Assembly (NCBI GenBank): GCA_905250125.1
Contig: CAJNOL010000417.1
Span: 66,622-130,621 of the forward strand
Length of the DNA: 64,000 bases
Direction: 5' to 3'
From: Rotaria sordida
Lineage: Eukaryota; Rotifera; Eurotatoria; Philodinida; Philodinidae
Of the stretch, positions 47,741 through 61,615 are shown in pieces. The position numbers and the translations under genes are program-made. The notes under the pieces are model-generated. The model worked only from the letters and a program-made list of their open reading frames with translations, had not been told where the DNA came from and ran no database searches. Position 1 is the stretch's first letter; each line of letters begins with the position of its first letter.

Positions 47741-50700
47741 AATGACATTAATGTGGGATTTGTTGGTGTTTGAGTGCAATTTTGTTCATGATGATAATGA
47801 TGATGATTATGATTATAAAGATCGCTTATAAATGCATGATTCATTAAATCTTCAGCTGTTGAACGCTGATGATAATCTTTTGTTAGACATGCATCAATAA
47901 ATTCTCGAGCAGAATTCGATGCATTTTCTGGTAATTGATATCTCAAAAAATAAAAAAAAAATATTAAAAAAATCATAATATATTTATTAATTTAAATATT
48001 TACTGTGGTTTATCACAAGTAGCTATATGAAATATCGCAGCTATTGGTTGAAGATTTTGCCATGGTGGACCCGTTGTTAACACTAAAAAAGTTCATAATT
48101 AAAGAATAAATAATAAAAAGAAAAAAAAACAAAACAAAAGTTTGTCTTACTTTCAACAATTGTACAACCAAGACTCCTGAAAACAAAACCTTATAGTGAA
48201 TAGATAAGTTTAAATTTTATTCTCTCTTACCAAATATCTGCTTTACGTCCAAATATACTTCCTTGTATTATTTCAGGTGCTGTCCAATGAGCTGTACCTA
48301 TAATAAACAAATAGCTTCTAGATATTTTCCTCTGATTAATTTGATTTCATTCAAAATAATTTTTAATTGTTTTTTTTTTTTCATTGAAATATATAATCAC
48401 ACTGTTCAGTAATCATTATATCAAAGTTGTATTTTTGTATCTCTTCTGAAGATATAAAATAAAACTTGAAAGCTATTGAAATCGATTTCATCAACACACA
48501 ACATCACTATTAGTGTTGCGATGGAGAGAAGTCGAAAAAAAAAATCGTATAGATCATCAAAAATTTATTGCAAGGCTTCTCATCAATGAATGAAAATGAT
48601 TAAAACATTTTTTTTTACATGTGAATCTTATATGGATTGCATAAAAATTTTTTTTTTCTAAGATTGAAAGAAAAATATTCATTTTGATTTTCATATATCA
48701 GAGACGTCCATCGCGGCTGAAAATCTACCGCTGCAGCGGCAGTTGTCAAAAAAATGTTTCTAATATCACTGCTGCGACTATATTTGACCAGAGATATTGG
48801 TACTGGTCCATCAGACTCATTCAATCTCAGGGTGTTTCATTTGTAAACCCTGAAATTCTATTAAATTCATGGAGTTTTTCAATACCCTCCAAAAAAGTCC
48901 CGTCGCTGCGGCGATGGTTTTTTAAAAAACCTGTCGTTGCCGCAGTGATTTAAAAAAATCCTGCTGCCGTCACCGCTATCGCCGCAGCGGCAGCACCGCG
49001 ATGGACGTCTCTGTCATATATCATCGAATTTTACAAAAATGTATTTTTATTTTCTCTTACCAATAGTTCCCGAATCTTGTTGATTTTGATTAGTAATAGC
49101 AATCAATCTTCTTGATGTACCAAAATCAGCTAATTTAATATTACCTGAGATATCTCTCAAGATATTTGCACCTTAATGTTAAATAGAAATAAAGAATTTT
49201 TTTTTTAATTTTAAATTAAATATTTAACTTACATTTTATATCACGATGAATAAATCGATTATTATGTAAATATATAAGACCTTCAAGTATTTGTCTCGTA
49301 TATTTCTTTGTTAATTGTTCTGTTAATGCACCATAATTTAATATTTGTTCACGTACTGATCCACCGGTCATATATTCCATAAATATTTGTAAATAATCTT
49401 CTGTTCTTACAGCACCATGATATCGAACAATACGTTCATGATTTAATTGTTTATATATATTGATTTCACATTCAAGTATTTTCACTTCCTATTCATATTG
49501 ATACAGATGTAAGTTTTTATTATTATTATAGTTCTATATAGAAAAGTAGCTACCACCCATGAAGTGCTATTATTCTTTATGATATTTTGGATGCATGTGT
49601 GCGACAATAAATCCTAATCGTAAACATCAATTTACTCTCTAGTGATTCACATATGCTGAAATTATGCTTCAGACATTATCTTCCTTTTGTAATATACCTT
49701 ATCTCAACCATATGGGTACAAATATTTTTGTCGAACTTCTCATTCAAAAGATCACTGTCGTAGCTATCTCTGTTAGAAGTACCTCTAATATAATCGAGAC
49801 GTTAACTTATCAATAAGAGTGTCTGTTGAAAAGCAAAATTTTAGTAGAAAGTTCTCATAAGACAACAAGTCTATTCTGAAACTTTTAGAACCGTAGAACT
49901 AAATGAAGTCGAGTTAACGCTACAACATAAGTTTACTATCTCAGAGCGTACTAATTACCACGATCTTAACTATGTGCTACGGGCTTTGGCGATAATAAAG
50001 TAGACATATTTGACTGTCTTTAGCAGTAGAAGAAAAAGCATGTAGTAGTTTGTGAAATATCAGAATGATAAACAAAAACGTTTTTAGGGCATATTTTCGC
50101 AAGGAAAAAAACATGTGAAGTGATGGAGGACGGATTGCTGATTGATCAGTTCAATAGCATACAGAATAGTATAGTACTTCATAAATGGGAGCTACTTTTG
50201 TTCAGGATTGTATTTAACTTACTCGAGATGTTTCTAAACTAAGTCCACGTATAGGAATTTGTTTAATTGCTAATTCACTACCAGTATCAACATCATAACA
50301 AAGAAAAACTTTACCAAATGCGCCTAAAAGAAAAATTTCAATAATAAAACTAATTTATGGACAAATTTACCTTGTCCTAATTGTCGTCCTAATTTCCAAT
50401 TTGAAGGTGTTTGAGGAGCTAGAACAAAAAGAAGACATCAATAACTACATAATAAATAATTTTCATTGACTTTATTTACATTTATAATGATGACCAGAAC
50501 AAGAACATTGTGTACAAATAGATTCACTTGAACTTGAACTTGTATGAGATGAATTACTACTTGAACTAATCGCACTACCACCGCTTACAGTCGATCCTAT
50601 TGCTGTACGTTTTACTATATAATTACCTAGAATTAGAAAGAAATAATTTTGTTTTTTTTTTGTTCTTCATTAAAATAAAACTATATATCAATGCTTTATT

Positions 50701-51599
50701 CAGTGTGAGAGCGGTGTTTCTTCGAAGATGATTATTGTAGTATGTACTATGTTTTCAAAAATAGATGTTCACCTTCTCGAAGTTTTAAATCGTCCTTTCA
50801 AAAGGAAAAATCTGAATAAAATACTGCTAAATATCTACCTGGTAAACGTCGTCGTGTACTATTTTCACTACTACTTGATTCTCGACTAACTACTGATGAA
50901 CTACCACTTGAATATACATCATCACCCTATGATAAAAAAATATATATATATATATTCAAATAAGAACTTTTCCAATCAAAGAAACAAACTGATTCTGGTA
51001 TAAAAATTCCACCATCTTTTGGTGTTGATGATTTAATTGTTGTATTCTTTGTTGTACGTCGTTTTGGTGTTGCTATGGTACCTGGTGGTGGTGAATCAAG
51101 ACCAGTATCATTAATTTCAGATAGTCGTCCATCATCTGATATTGAATCTGAATCATATGGATTCGCTTTTGATTTCGTTTGACTAGGATTAAAACCTTTT
51201 TTTCGTATTAATAAAAAATTAAGTTTAGTTGCTTGATTTGTTTCAGCTATGCCTATAACTTTATTTAAATCATCATCATTTGTTACAGGTAAACGAAGAG
51301 CATCATCACGTGAAAATAAACATAGAATTCTATCAATTGATGTTAATGTTTCATTACCAAATAGATTTTCAATAGCTTTAAGTAGATCAGAATAATTAAG
51401 TGGTTTTGATAAACAACATGCACGTACTTGACCATCGAGTTCAAATTTTACTGTCTAGAAAAAATAAAAAATATTTGATTATGAATTATTTAATATCATA
51501 ATATAACAATAGAATTACTTGTTCTCGTGGTTTTTTCCGTTCCATAGCCTGTTGTAAATTGGCTTCGATTGCTGCTAACACATCCGATTGAGTTGCCAT
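47737..51599 (-). CDS. MEKK2/3-type MAP kinase kinase kinase with PB1 domain
   Basis: Twelve exons (51519-51599, 50990-51454, 50839-50926, 50480-50626, 50371-50418, 50223-50323, 49233-49488, 49061-49171, 48231-48297, 48151-48176, 48004-48082, 47737-47941) give 557 residues (MEKK2/3 about 620). Residues about 28-125 form a PB1 domain ([26 protein letters not shown]), which in MEKK2/3 binds the PB1 domain of MEK5. A serine-rich linker follows, then a kinase domain from about 266: GQGAFGKV, AIK lysine near 296, [63 protein letters not shown] and [13 protein letters not shown]. All catalytic residues are present; the usual GAN after HRDIK is CAN here, at a splice junction. It should phosphorylate MAP2Ks of the ERK5, JNK or p38 branches (known for the family). 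Its stop codon overlaps that of the convergent CFAP100 gene. Confidence 0.93.
48699..49013. mobile_element. GC-rich hAT-type MITE in a MAP3K intron
   Basis: A 315-bp element with perfect 18-bp terminal inverted repeats (CAGAGACGTCCATCGCGG and its complement) flanked by an exact 8-bp duplication TCATATAT (48691-48698 and 49014-49021). It is strikingly GC-rich against its surroundings, with repeated GCTGCAGCGGC-like motifs near both ends. No ORF codes for a transposase. CAG termini plus an 8-bp duplication are typical of hAT elements. Confidence 0.9.
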
Positions 51600-54500
51600 G
51601 ATAAAAATATTAATTATTTTAATTCATAAAAATCTAAAATCGTAATTATATGAGTTATTATAAAAATGTAAATAGACAAATACAATCCTAGAAAATTTCT
51701 ATCTATATATTATTATATAGTTTCATAGAATAATAGGTCACCATAGATTTAGCATCAGTCATATTCGAAATACATACAAAAAACAACGTCTACAAACTAA
51801 CATAGGAATGTAAAAAGTGCAAAAACAAAAAACTGTTCGCCACTGATTTAGATACAGAGAGAAAGAAAAATCAAGCATTACATAGTGAAATCAAATGTCG
51901 TCGTTATATTTGTCGATTTACAAAAACACATGGGAAGACAATAGAACGCAAAAACGAAAAGAAAAGAAAAACTTCTTCACATATTTTTCTTTGTTGTTTT
52001 TTTTTCTTTATTATAAAAGTTCTCTGTGAATTTTTTTTAATAGATCAAGTCAATTGACATTTTTTTCAAGTTCTTTGTTTCTAATTCTTCCAGTACAAAC
52101 TTATGATAGACATACGATTGTTGTTCGATCATTTTGTGATGACTATTGAGTTTCATTTGATGGCAAATTTTTTTCAACAAAAATATGTAGAAATTTTTTT
52201 TCATATTAGATTAAAAACATGATGACCTTCACCACTTGTAGTAAATAAAAAATGATCACGCATTGATATTGTATTGTCAGATAATCAATATTTAGATGAT
52301 GGATCATTTTGTCTTTCAATGAATTATTAATAATAATACAAATTATATTGACTATGGTGAATAAATCAAATGTGTTTTCTAACTGTTAATTTTGTATATA
52401 TTTTTTTTCTCCAATAATTTATTCCAATGAACTTCTTTTATTAAATCTTGTATAATATTTTTTATCATAAAAAAATATTAATACAACAAAAATATGCGCA
52501 TTAACATAGATAAATATTTTTATATATTGCATTAAGTATAGCTATACGTACTACAGCAATACGGTAATCATGATATGGAAAACAAAAATAAACCGAGTTT
52601 CTTAATTTTTAATTGTTCATGTTTATAAATCGATCTGTTTTTTGATAATATTTGACAAAATGTTTAAAATTTGTTTATAATTTATAATTTCTTATGTTCA
52701 AATAATTGTTTTTATAGAATCTGCTATTGAAAATATTATTATAATACTTGAAAATCATGTTCATTAATAAATGATTGGATCAAGTTTTTTTTTTTAACAA
52801 ATAATAATTAATATATATAAATAATATCATTTCATGTATTTGTAACAAGTATAGTGAAGTGATGCAGTATAAAATTAACAATCGTATATACAATAATTAT
52901 GTTAATCATTACTGTATATATTATTGTTAAGTTTTTATATCCGAATTAGACAAACAAATATGGAGTATACATTCTGACGTATGGTAATTTATTTTTATTT
53001 TTTCTTTATCAAGTTATAATAGAAGTATTGTATTCATGGTTCGTTGCTTTTGCACTTTTTTCTTTCGCTATTATATTATTGGTAATGTTCATAATTTACT
53101 CTTCGTCAAATATATACTTATGTTTAGTTTTTAAGTTTAGGAACATTGACATAGTTTTTTTCTTATAATAAATATAAATGAATTCTAATGATATATCAAT
53201 AATAAGAATTATTCGTATGAAGAATTAAATAAATTGATTTTTTTGTAATAGACCGGATAATGAATAGATATATTCTATTCAGTAGTGATTAATGAAATAT
53301 ATAAAAATTTCCTTTTTACGATATTTGTGGATGTTTTGTATATTGGACGTTGTACCAATGTTATTAGCAACTAAAAACCTTGTCGACCTTATTCGATCAG
53401 GTCGTGTCAGTTGTCTCGTACTAAAAAGTACAGTAAAAAAAACATGTTTATATATGCGAAAAGTGATTAAGCAAGTATAAAATATAGAACAAAAGTCTTC
53501 TAAAAAAAATATATATAATAACATGATACTTCGATATAGATGTATAATAGAATAAGATTAACACCTTTAGCTTTATAACTGAGAAAAACAAAAACCATTT
53601 AATTATATATCGAAAGATGATCTATTTTCTTTAATTATAATCAAGTTTGGTTTATTCTTGAGACACAAGCTTATTTATGAAGTAAGTTATTTATGTCAAA
53701 TGTACTTATCGCGTATTTAGTTTTGAATGAAATGCTTCAGCGAGCAAAGATAAATTACAACAAAATCCAGTTTTTCATTATGTATAATTTGTTAAATGGA
53801 ATATTATCAAATTTTCTTACTCTATATTTTTAGATACACCGTCAATACATTGAATCTAAATCAAAGGAAAATAAAACTATTGAATGATTGTATGAAATTA
53901 ATATAAATTTTAACTTTTTTTTTTATATGAAACATGAAAACTAATGATTGATGAATGAAATTCTAATATATCTGTATTTGATCGAAAAATAAATATGTCG
54001 AAAGATGATATATAATTATAATATTTTATTAATAAAGACTTCTTTTTTTAATTCTTTTTTTTTTCGAACGAAGAAAAGAGAAATAACATAGATAAATAAA
54101 TAAATTAACTACTATATCTGTTTTCTTTTCACAATTACATAGGATAAACTAGTAAGAAGATCCGATACATTGATTATCATATCGATTGTTTATATAGTTA
54201 TCTTGTTACACCAGCCGACCATTGAATCATAATACATTGTACACTTTTTGTGAAACACCATCCAAAAGCAGTATTGAAATATGGAGGTAGAAGTTTTGAT
54301 TTCTCCAAACAGACACGTTTAGATATGACTCATTAAAGACTGTGAAAGACCTTGTTAATATACGATCAAAGGTCGTATATCAATAATATCTCGTAATAAT
54401 ATATGGATTACTTTTCTATTGCACTTCTGAAAGGTTAAGTAAAAAAAAATATGTCTCAAGATAAATAGAATAAAATAATCACCCTGTGATTAGTAACAAC

Positions 54501-55711
54501 ACCTGAGTCATGTTTTACATTTTAATCCCATAGGAATTATACTACTAGCTTTTTCTTCATCTTGCAAGAATTTGATGAAAGAACATTTGTAGATAACTTT
54601 TTAAAAAGAAAATAAGTTTAAAATTGAAACTATTATCTTCATACTCTACAAACGTTTGTATTACATGTGAACACATTCCATCGATCAATATCATTCATTG
54701 GATTTTTTTCCAAATATGTTAATAATTGTTGAGTTAGATAATTCATCAGCATGAGGTCGTATTCTATTGGAAACATTTATCATTTGCTCACATGCCATTA
54801 ATATAGCACTGAACTGTTAGTGTTATCTTTCTTCACATTTTTTTAGATTACTTCATTCTGATGTTTTACTTCACACAGTAGGACTTCTCTTGTTTGGCAT
54901 TTTCGTAATTTCATTTTTTTTTTTGACTTTCGACGTTAGTTAGAAGAATCGAAATATTTTCTGTGTAAAAAAAAAAGTTAATTGATTTTGAATTCAATTC
55001 ATTTCGTATTGTATAGAATATTTTCAATTTATTGATAATTATAATAATATTAGAAATAAACCATATGACTTCAATTGTCAATTTAACAATGAATATGAAT
55101 ATGAGAAGAATGTCAACTTCAAACGAAATTGATGAAGAAAAAAACACTTGAAGTAAATGTGTTCCTTGACCTTTGTCTTACCAGTGCTTTAATTGATTCA
55201 TCGATAACAATCTCGTTAAGAAAAAAAAAAATGCTAAAATCAATTAGATACATAATCTATTGTGTAAGAACAGATAATGAACATATGTTTTAACTGACTA
55301 AAACAACACAGAACTATCACGAAATGTCTGAAGTCACTGAAAAACAAAATTATAATCTGATGAAAAAAACAAAACTTCGAGTTTGATAAACATGATCTAA
55401 TGTCGATAATCACTTTACTAATCTATGTTAAAGTTCTTTGGATTAGTCCCGGACACGACCGAGTTCGGATTTGAAAATTTTGGATCCCATAAACTCTAAT
55501 CTATGTACAATTTGATTAAACATGTTAATACAAAACAAGTATATTGCTTTTTTTTTTCTACATCTATACATGTAAATCTATTTCGTTTGTCAAAATGTTG
55601 ATATGATAATAAAATATAAACAATACCTGAATATTACAAGACACAAACATAATTACAAAAAAAAAAGAGAAAAAAAACAAAAAGAAAGCAAAATCAATAT
55701 CAATATTATGA
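51600..55711. other. 4.1-kb stretch without a recognised gene
   Basis: Very AT-rich with frequent homopolymers. I found no exon with family resemblance, no clear inverted repeats and no RNA gene. The right-hand start of this stretch is probably the promoter of the minus-strand kinase gene. Confidence 0.45.
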
Positions 55712-57995
55712 TTAGATTAAATGAGTTAATGTTGTTGTTGTACTATCAGTATCTTTCCGTGTTGGTGGTGTCCCAGTTGTAACTATTGTACTAGTATTAT
55801 CATTATTATTGTTAGTTAAGCAAACTGCCGTCGAACTTTGTTGTCGTATATTTTGTATAAGATCCTATAATAACAAATTAATGATTATCATCAGATAAAC
55901 AACATGTAAGATTATATATTGTCTGTATCATTTTAAATAGTTACATCATATAAACATCTTATGAGCTATTTATCCTTACATATGTTTTATGTCATGCACA
56001 TGTTCTTCTCAACTATTTACATAAGATATTTTCTTTGTTATAGACAAAATTAAAATTCTGATCTTGGATTAGACATTCATCAGTCAGAATTTGCATTTGA
56101 ATTTTTGCTTCGGCAATCATTAGAGGTAAATTTATACCATCACGTGCTTTACAAAATGTAGGATAGAATAACAAAAAAAAACCTGTAATTGTAACAATCG
56201 TGTCGTGTCAATAAGTGGTAAAAATATAAATATACGCGTTATAATCCAATAAAAAAAAAATTTTCGAATCAAATTCAACAACCGGTCGCATTTACAATTA
56301 CAAAAAAAAACAGAAGACTTCAATATATATTAAAAGCAAGGATGTTTCAAATTCACAAGGATTCGAGAGTCGATGACTCAGGAGATTGATGGGAAAATTT
56401 TCTGGTAAAATTGACCGAATTTTTTTAAGGAAAAACGTATAAAACATTGGAGAACAACAAAAATTTCTCAAGATTGAAGAGTGATCTTCTCCACTCGTGA
56501 TACCCTTGATTAAAAGGCGTAGCCATCGAAATGAAAATTGCCTACAACATTTATTTTTAATTTGATCTTATCTATTAACAATTTTTTGTTTTTGTACTAG
56601 TTCATTTATATTTGATGATAAGCTTTCTAATATATATAAAGTCAAAACAATCAATCATTTTCAAAAACAAAAAGCAACTTCTGTTAATATTAAACTTACT
56701 GACGAAAGAGCATCTCCATTAGTTCGTCGTATATGATAAAAATGTCGAAAACGATTACTTTCATCAGGAATAATCTGTCGTCGAAGTGTATCTCGTTCAT
56801 AATGACGACGAATTTTTTTTAAATTTGCTGTTCTATAATGTTTTCTGCCTGCACTAATAACTAAAATAAAAACAAAAAAAAAAAAATTTTTTTTTTCTTC
56901 ATATTTGATTTTCTTTAGAGAAAAACAAGTCTCTATATTGTTCATAAACATATCTTTAATGTTCTCTTGTACATCAATCGAAAGATACATTAATTAACTA
57001 TTCAAGATTATAATGTTATCTTCTATTTCAATGGTAAGTGTACATACACATATCCGGTCATAAAACAAAACAAAAATTTTTCAAGGTCAATGCATTCTCA
57101 TGATGATAACAAAAAACAGAAAAGAAAAGGGTTCAATTCTCATGAAAAGTAATTAGACATGCTTAAATGAACTAATGATAAATAGATACATATATTTTTT
57201 TTTTCATACTTCTATGCCATGAATCTCTATGATCATAATTTTTTCCTGTACATGTATATTGTATGACAATAGAAAATAACATTATAATAGGTAATATAAA
57301 TACGATAATCCAATGACGTATACATAATAATGGTGTCGTTTCAAATAAAAGACGTTTATGTATATAACGAAGTAAAATTGATAATTGAAGAAAATAATCT
57401 AATACAAACATTTGACATACACCAGATAAACATGATGATATTATAATAAGCATAAATTTTTGAAAACGTAATGTTAATATTGAACATATTATACCTAAGA
57501 TTAATATTAAACCAATAATTAACCAAAATGATGTTATTATACCATTTGTACGATCATTTATATCCCATAAAATAAATGTTATTATTGATATTATTAAACC
57601 AAAACAAAAACCATTTATAAATAAACCAACATTTTGTAATAATATATTAATTAAACCAAATAATATAGCTATTGAACATGATATACTTATTAATTGTAAT
57701 TCATTAAGTGTTGGTTGTATAGATAAAATAATATAAAAAACTAATGAACTAAGACCAAATGATGTTAAAAACATAGTTAAACGCCACCAACGATAACCTA
57801 CGACAAAAAAAAAAACCCAAGAATTTCAAATTATTTTATACAAAAAAAGAATTTTGTTTTACCAAATATTCCATAAAATAACCCAACACATGCTAACGAT
57901 ATATAAGCAATTAACCAATGTAAATCATAATTTATTGGTAATTTTAATTCACAATATTCATATATCATTCTTGTATTATTTGTTAGATTTTTCAT
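55712..57995 (-). CDS. TMEM198-like seven-pass membrane protein
   Basis: Four exons (57863-57995, 57210-57797, 56700-56860, 55712-55864) give 344 residues; human TMEM198 has 360. Seven hydrophobic helices (DUF4203) run from about residue 28 to 235: WLIAYISLACVGLFYGIFGYRWWR, FLTSFGLSSLVFYIIL, ISCSIAILFGLINIL, GLFINGFCFGLIISIITFIL, SFWLIIGLILILGIICSILTLRF, ISSCLSGVCQMFVLDYFL and CIRHWIIVFILPIIMLFSIVIQYTCTGK. The helix layout and the FGYRWWR and LTLRFQK motifs match TMEM198. The cytoplasmic tail is basic (KKIRRHYERDTLRRQ) and ends in a Thr-rich stretch. Vertebrate TMEM198 promotes LRP6 phosphorylation in Wnt signalling; whether this protein does so is inference. Confidence 0.85.
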
Positions 57996-60744
57996 TATGA
58001 TCTAAAGTAAAAAAAAAGAACTCCAGGACATCTACTTCTTTTACATCAAGGTTAATCGATAAACCAGTATGTCGTGTAATCTTTGAATATATCTCTAATG
58101 TGTATATATATACGTAAGATCAAGCAAAAGAAAGAGAGAGAGAAGAAAAAAAAAGAAAGATTAGTAAACACAAATGTTTGATTACATCATTATTGTTTGA
58201 TCATGAAAAAGACATAATGAAGGAGAAAGAACTAGCAACGAATGACAAACATTATTCTTTTTATGCTATACTTATATTTGAATCTATTCAATGAAAATCA
58301 TAGTGACTATAGTAACATATTTCCTCTTTTGTCTGCTACTATTAGACAGGCGACAAGATTCATGTCTGATTTTTCTCTCTCTCTCATTTTCTGCCATCGT
58401 TTTGCAATAGTCGTTATGAAGGATAGGAAAAAAACTGAGAGAGAGAGAGAGAGAAGAAAGTCAACAATGATCACGAGCAAAAGAACGAAACAGCTGATAG
58501 AGTGGTTGACCTCTCTCCCTCTCTCTTATAAAGTTCACATGTATAAAGAAAGTTTCAAATTTGATCATTAGTGTTTAGTTATGTTTTGAAATCTAGTTTC
58601 AATATGAGAATATTTCATATGAAGTGTAATTCGAAAGAAACTTTTTTTTATTGTTAATAGAGGAAATAGACAAATTTCCGGACTTGAAAAGGAAGTAGAT
58701 TAAGAATACATCATTTTGTGATTTTTTAATTTTTTGTTTGAAGAATTAATTGAACAATAAATTATACATCAGCTAGTTTGATATTTTCAATATATATATA
58801 TATGAGTGATTCTGGTATCTATTGTACCGGGTTTTTTTTTAAAAAATGGTCGAAAAAAAAGTAAACAACTGCACTTAAAAGTGTCATCATTTGATAGAGA
58901 ATGCCTTGAAGTATAAGAAAAAGTGGTTTTTCAAACTACCAATTTTTTCTTTGATCTCATTTAGAGACCAAAAGGTTTCTAGGAACTTATTTAAAGGATC
59001 GTTTATCTTATTTCAGTGAGAGATGATGGTATCTATAGGTAATAATATGATCTCATAGGTTTCAAAACGTTTTCTATCGAGTAACATACCTAGAAGAAGT
59101 ACAAAAATAGTCAATTTGAAGCAATTTCCTTTTTTCAGATTTTCAGTCGGGTAGAAGAGTAATACCATTTAGACAATGGGCACCACGGTATTTTTTTAAT
59201 AACTTTCTTCAGGAATGAGTTAGAACCTTGATATTTACAACATAAGCTATGACGACTAATTGCTATTTATGGTGAAAAAAATCAACTCTTAACTCCTTAT
59301 AGTTCGGTCAGGAGATAGGCATAAGGGGTGGAACAAGTTGTATGTCGTACACCAGTCGATGCCAGTAAGATCTAAATTTTTCAAAAACGACAAAAGGTAG
59401 TAACTTGTGATTTTCAGCAGTCGAAAATGACCAAATTAATAAATCTTTTTATGAAAAAAGCTTTGACTTGAAGTGTTTGTTGGCTTCATACTTGAGTCAA
59501 AAGGGATGGGACACGGTTTTTTCTGTTGTCTGGAACCATTGACAGAATGACAAATTATTCTGATACAACGACAGCTGAAGTAAAAATAAGGTTATGAATA
59601 GATAGAGCAATCAAAAATGATATAAGAAAGCTAATTAAAGATCGTTTACTTTTTTGGTTTGAAGCAAAAAAAAAGAAAGAAAGAAGAAAAGAAAAATATG
59701 AGGAACAATCATGAAAACACGTGGAATGAGCAAAAAAACTAGTTTATTTTCTAAACCATTCGTAAACGATAACGATAGAAACCTGATTTTAGCAGTATAA
59801 ATAGAGCATAGTAGATAGACACTGCAGTATAAATTTCGAGCTATTTTATTGAGTAAGAGCTGAGATATTGATGATGATATCTCTTATGAATAGCACTCAG
59901 CTTACTGTTATTATGGTTATTATTCTTCAAACAATTAGTCTTTGAATACAGTAGAATCATGAGAATACGTATATATATATATATATATATATAATACTTG
60001 TTAATGTATCAGAACAAATTGAATGAAAATAGATTTGTCCTATATTCAAATAATGGATACTGTCGGTAATAAATGATGTTAAGTAACAAACTCATGATTT
60101 TATTTTCCAGTTATCATCAAAAACTTATTTGCATATTTATTTAATCTTACTTTAAATGAAATTAAACAAGGTATATGATCAAATCATTCGTTAATACAAT
60201 GAAGCATAGTAATCTTTTATCGAAGATCAGAACTTGGGCGGAGAGGGAGGGGAGGTTGAGCGTCGGTTTGAACAACAATCCTTAAATATTCTTACAATAA
60301 TATTTATATCTATCAATAAACTTTGTTAAAATAAATAAGATCTATTGCCTATGTATATTATTATTTTTCTATTGTGTCATATCGTCTCAAATTGACATTA
60401 ATATACTTATTGCGTCATATGCCTCATTAAAACATGAATAGGCTTCACAAATAAATTCTCATTTAAGTACTCTATATACCATTTCAAAGAGTGAAGACAT
60501 CTCTAGAATTCTATATACTTCAGCTATATTTCAGATTGACAAATACGAAACTATAAACACTATTTTAGGGAGCAGTATAAAAAAATATGTGGAATATTTT
60601 TGTTTGAACTTTAATAAGTCCGATCATAACTCAAATATGAAGGAAATTGAAATAGAATATGCAAGTAGACTATGTGAATAGCCGGATGACATACTATACC
60701 CTATTGAATCAGGTTCTACCTGTATCCAACAAGATTTAGATTCT
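57996..60744. other. Gene-free stretch upstream of TMEM198-like gene
   Basis: Contains GA and CT microsatellites (58440-58453, 58376-58384), a TA run at 59971-59992 and otherwise unique-looking AT-rich sequence. The ORF 58242-58571 runs through GA repeats and has no family resemblance. No gene supported. Confidence 0.45.
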
Positions 60745-61338
60745 TATATAGGGAGTCTGTTTAAAAAAAATGTGAAATCCGTAGTTTTTTTTTAAATTTC
60801 AGTTGTTTCCCATGGTGCACAAGAGGCTCAATTTTTTTTATTAAAGATAGAGAGGCATGTTCACATTCCCAATCCGTACATGGATAAGGTTAGTGAAAAT
60901 CTTCGTTAAATATCACTATTGACCTCAACAAGGAAATTTTTCTTTTTCATACGTAGGAAAAAAACAATATATAGGCTAGTACAGAAGTTACTTTATCGAA
61001 AAGAAAATTGAATATCTTCATTATAGTTCGAGCAAACCAGCTGATTTGTTTTTTTTTACCAAGGATAGAGGCATGTTCACACTCCATATTCATACGAACA
61101 AGGTTAGTGAGAACCTTTGTTAAGTATATTGTTTTTTTTCCTATTTGTGAAAAAGAAAAATTTTCTTGTTGAGGTCAATAGTAATATTTAACAAAGGTTT
61201 TCACTAGCCTTGTCCGTATGGATTGGGAATGTGAATATGTCTTTATCTTTGGTAAAAAAAATGAACCCGTTTAATCGAGCCATAATGGAAATATTCAAAT
61301 TTTTCTTTGTGGAGTTATATATTGAACACCCTATATAA
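60745..61338. mobile_element. MITE-like element with three copies of a 110-bp unit
   Basis: The ends TATATAGGGAGTCTG and (complement of the right end) TATATAGGGTGTTCA are inverted repeats. Inside, a unit of about 110 bp containing GAGGCATGTTCACA..CC near 60850 recurs in direct orientation near 61065 and in inverted orientation at 61135-61265. The first and third copies share CTATTGACCTCAACAAG and CACATTCCCAATCC. No transposase. The superfamily is unclear; the flanking target duplication could not be set with confidence. Confidence 0.6.
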
Positions 61339-61615
61339 CAGCTCCTTGACTCTCCAATTGAAAAACAATAAACAGCTTCAATAGGTTGAAAATAATGCTA
61401 AAGATAAATTTCAAAAATTCACTGAACAAAACCATCTGACACACATTTCCATTTCATATATAACAGTTTCGATAAAATCAGTTGAAAAATGAAAATATTT
61501 CTCTATATAGAAAATAATCAATTAGTAAACATGATCAATGATTGTTTATTTTTTATGTTTGAAAACAAGTAAAGATTACCGCCAAGTTAAATAGATATTA
61601 CTTTAATGAATCATA

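Noticed and set aside
57172..57209. Extension of the TMEM198-like ORF past HRS (MKKKIYVSIYH)
   Set aside because: A GTATGA donor at 57209-57204 and the in-phase next exon (SAGRKHYRTANLKK) show this stretch is intron.
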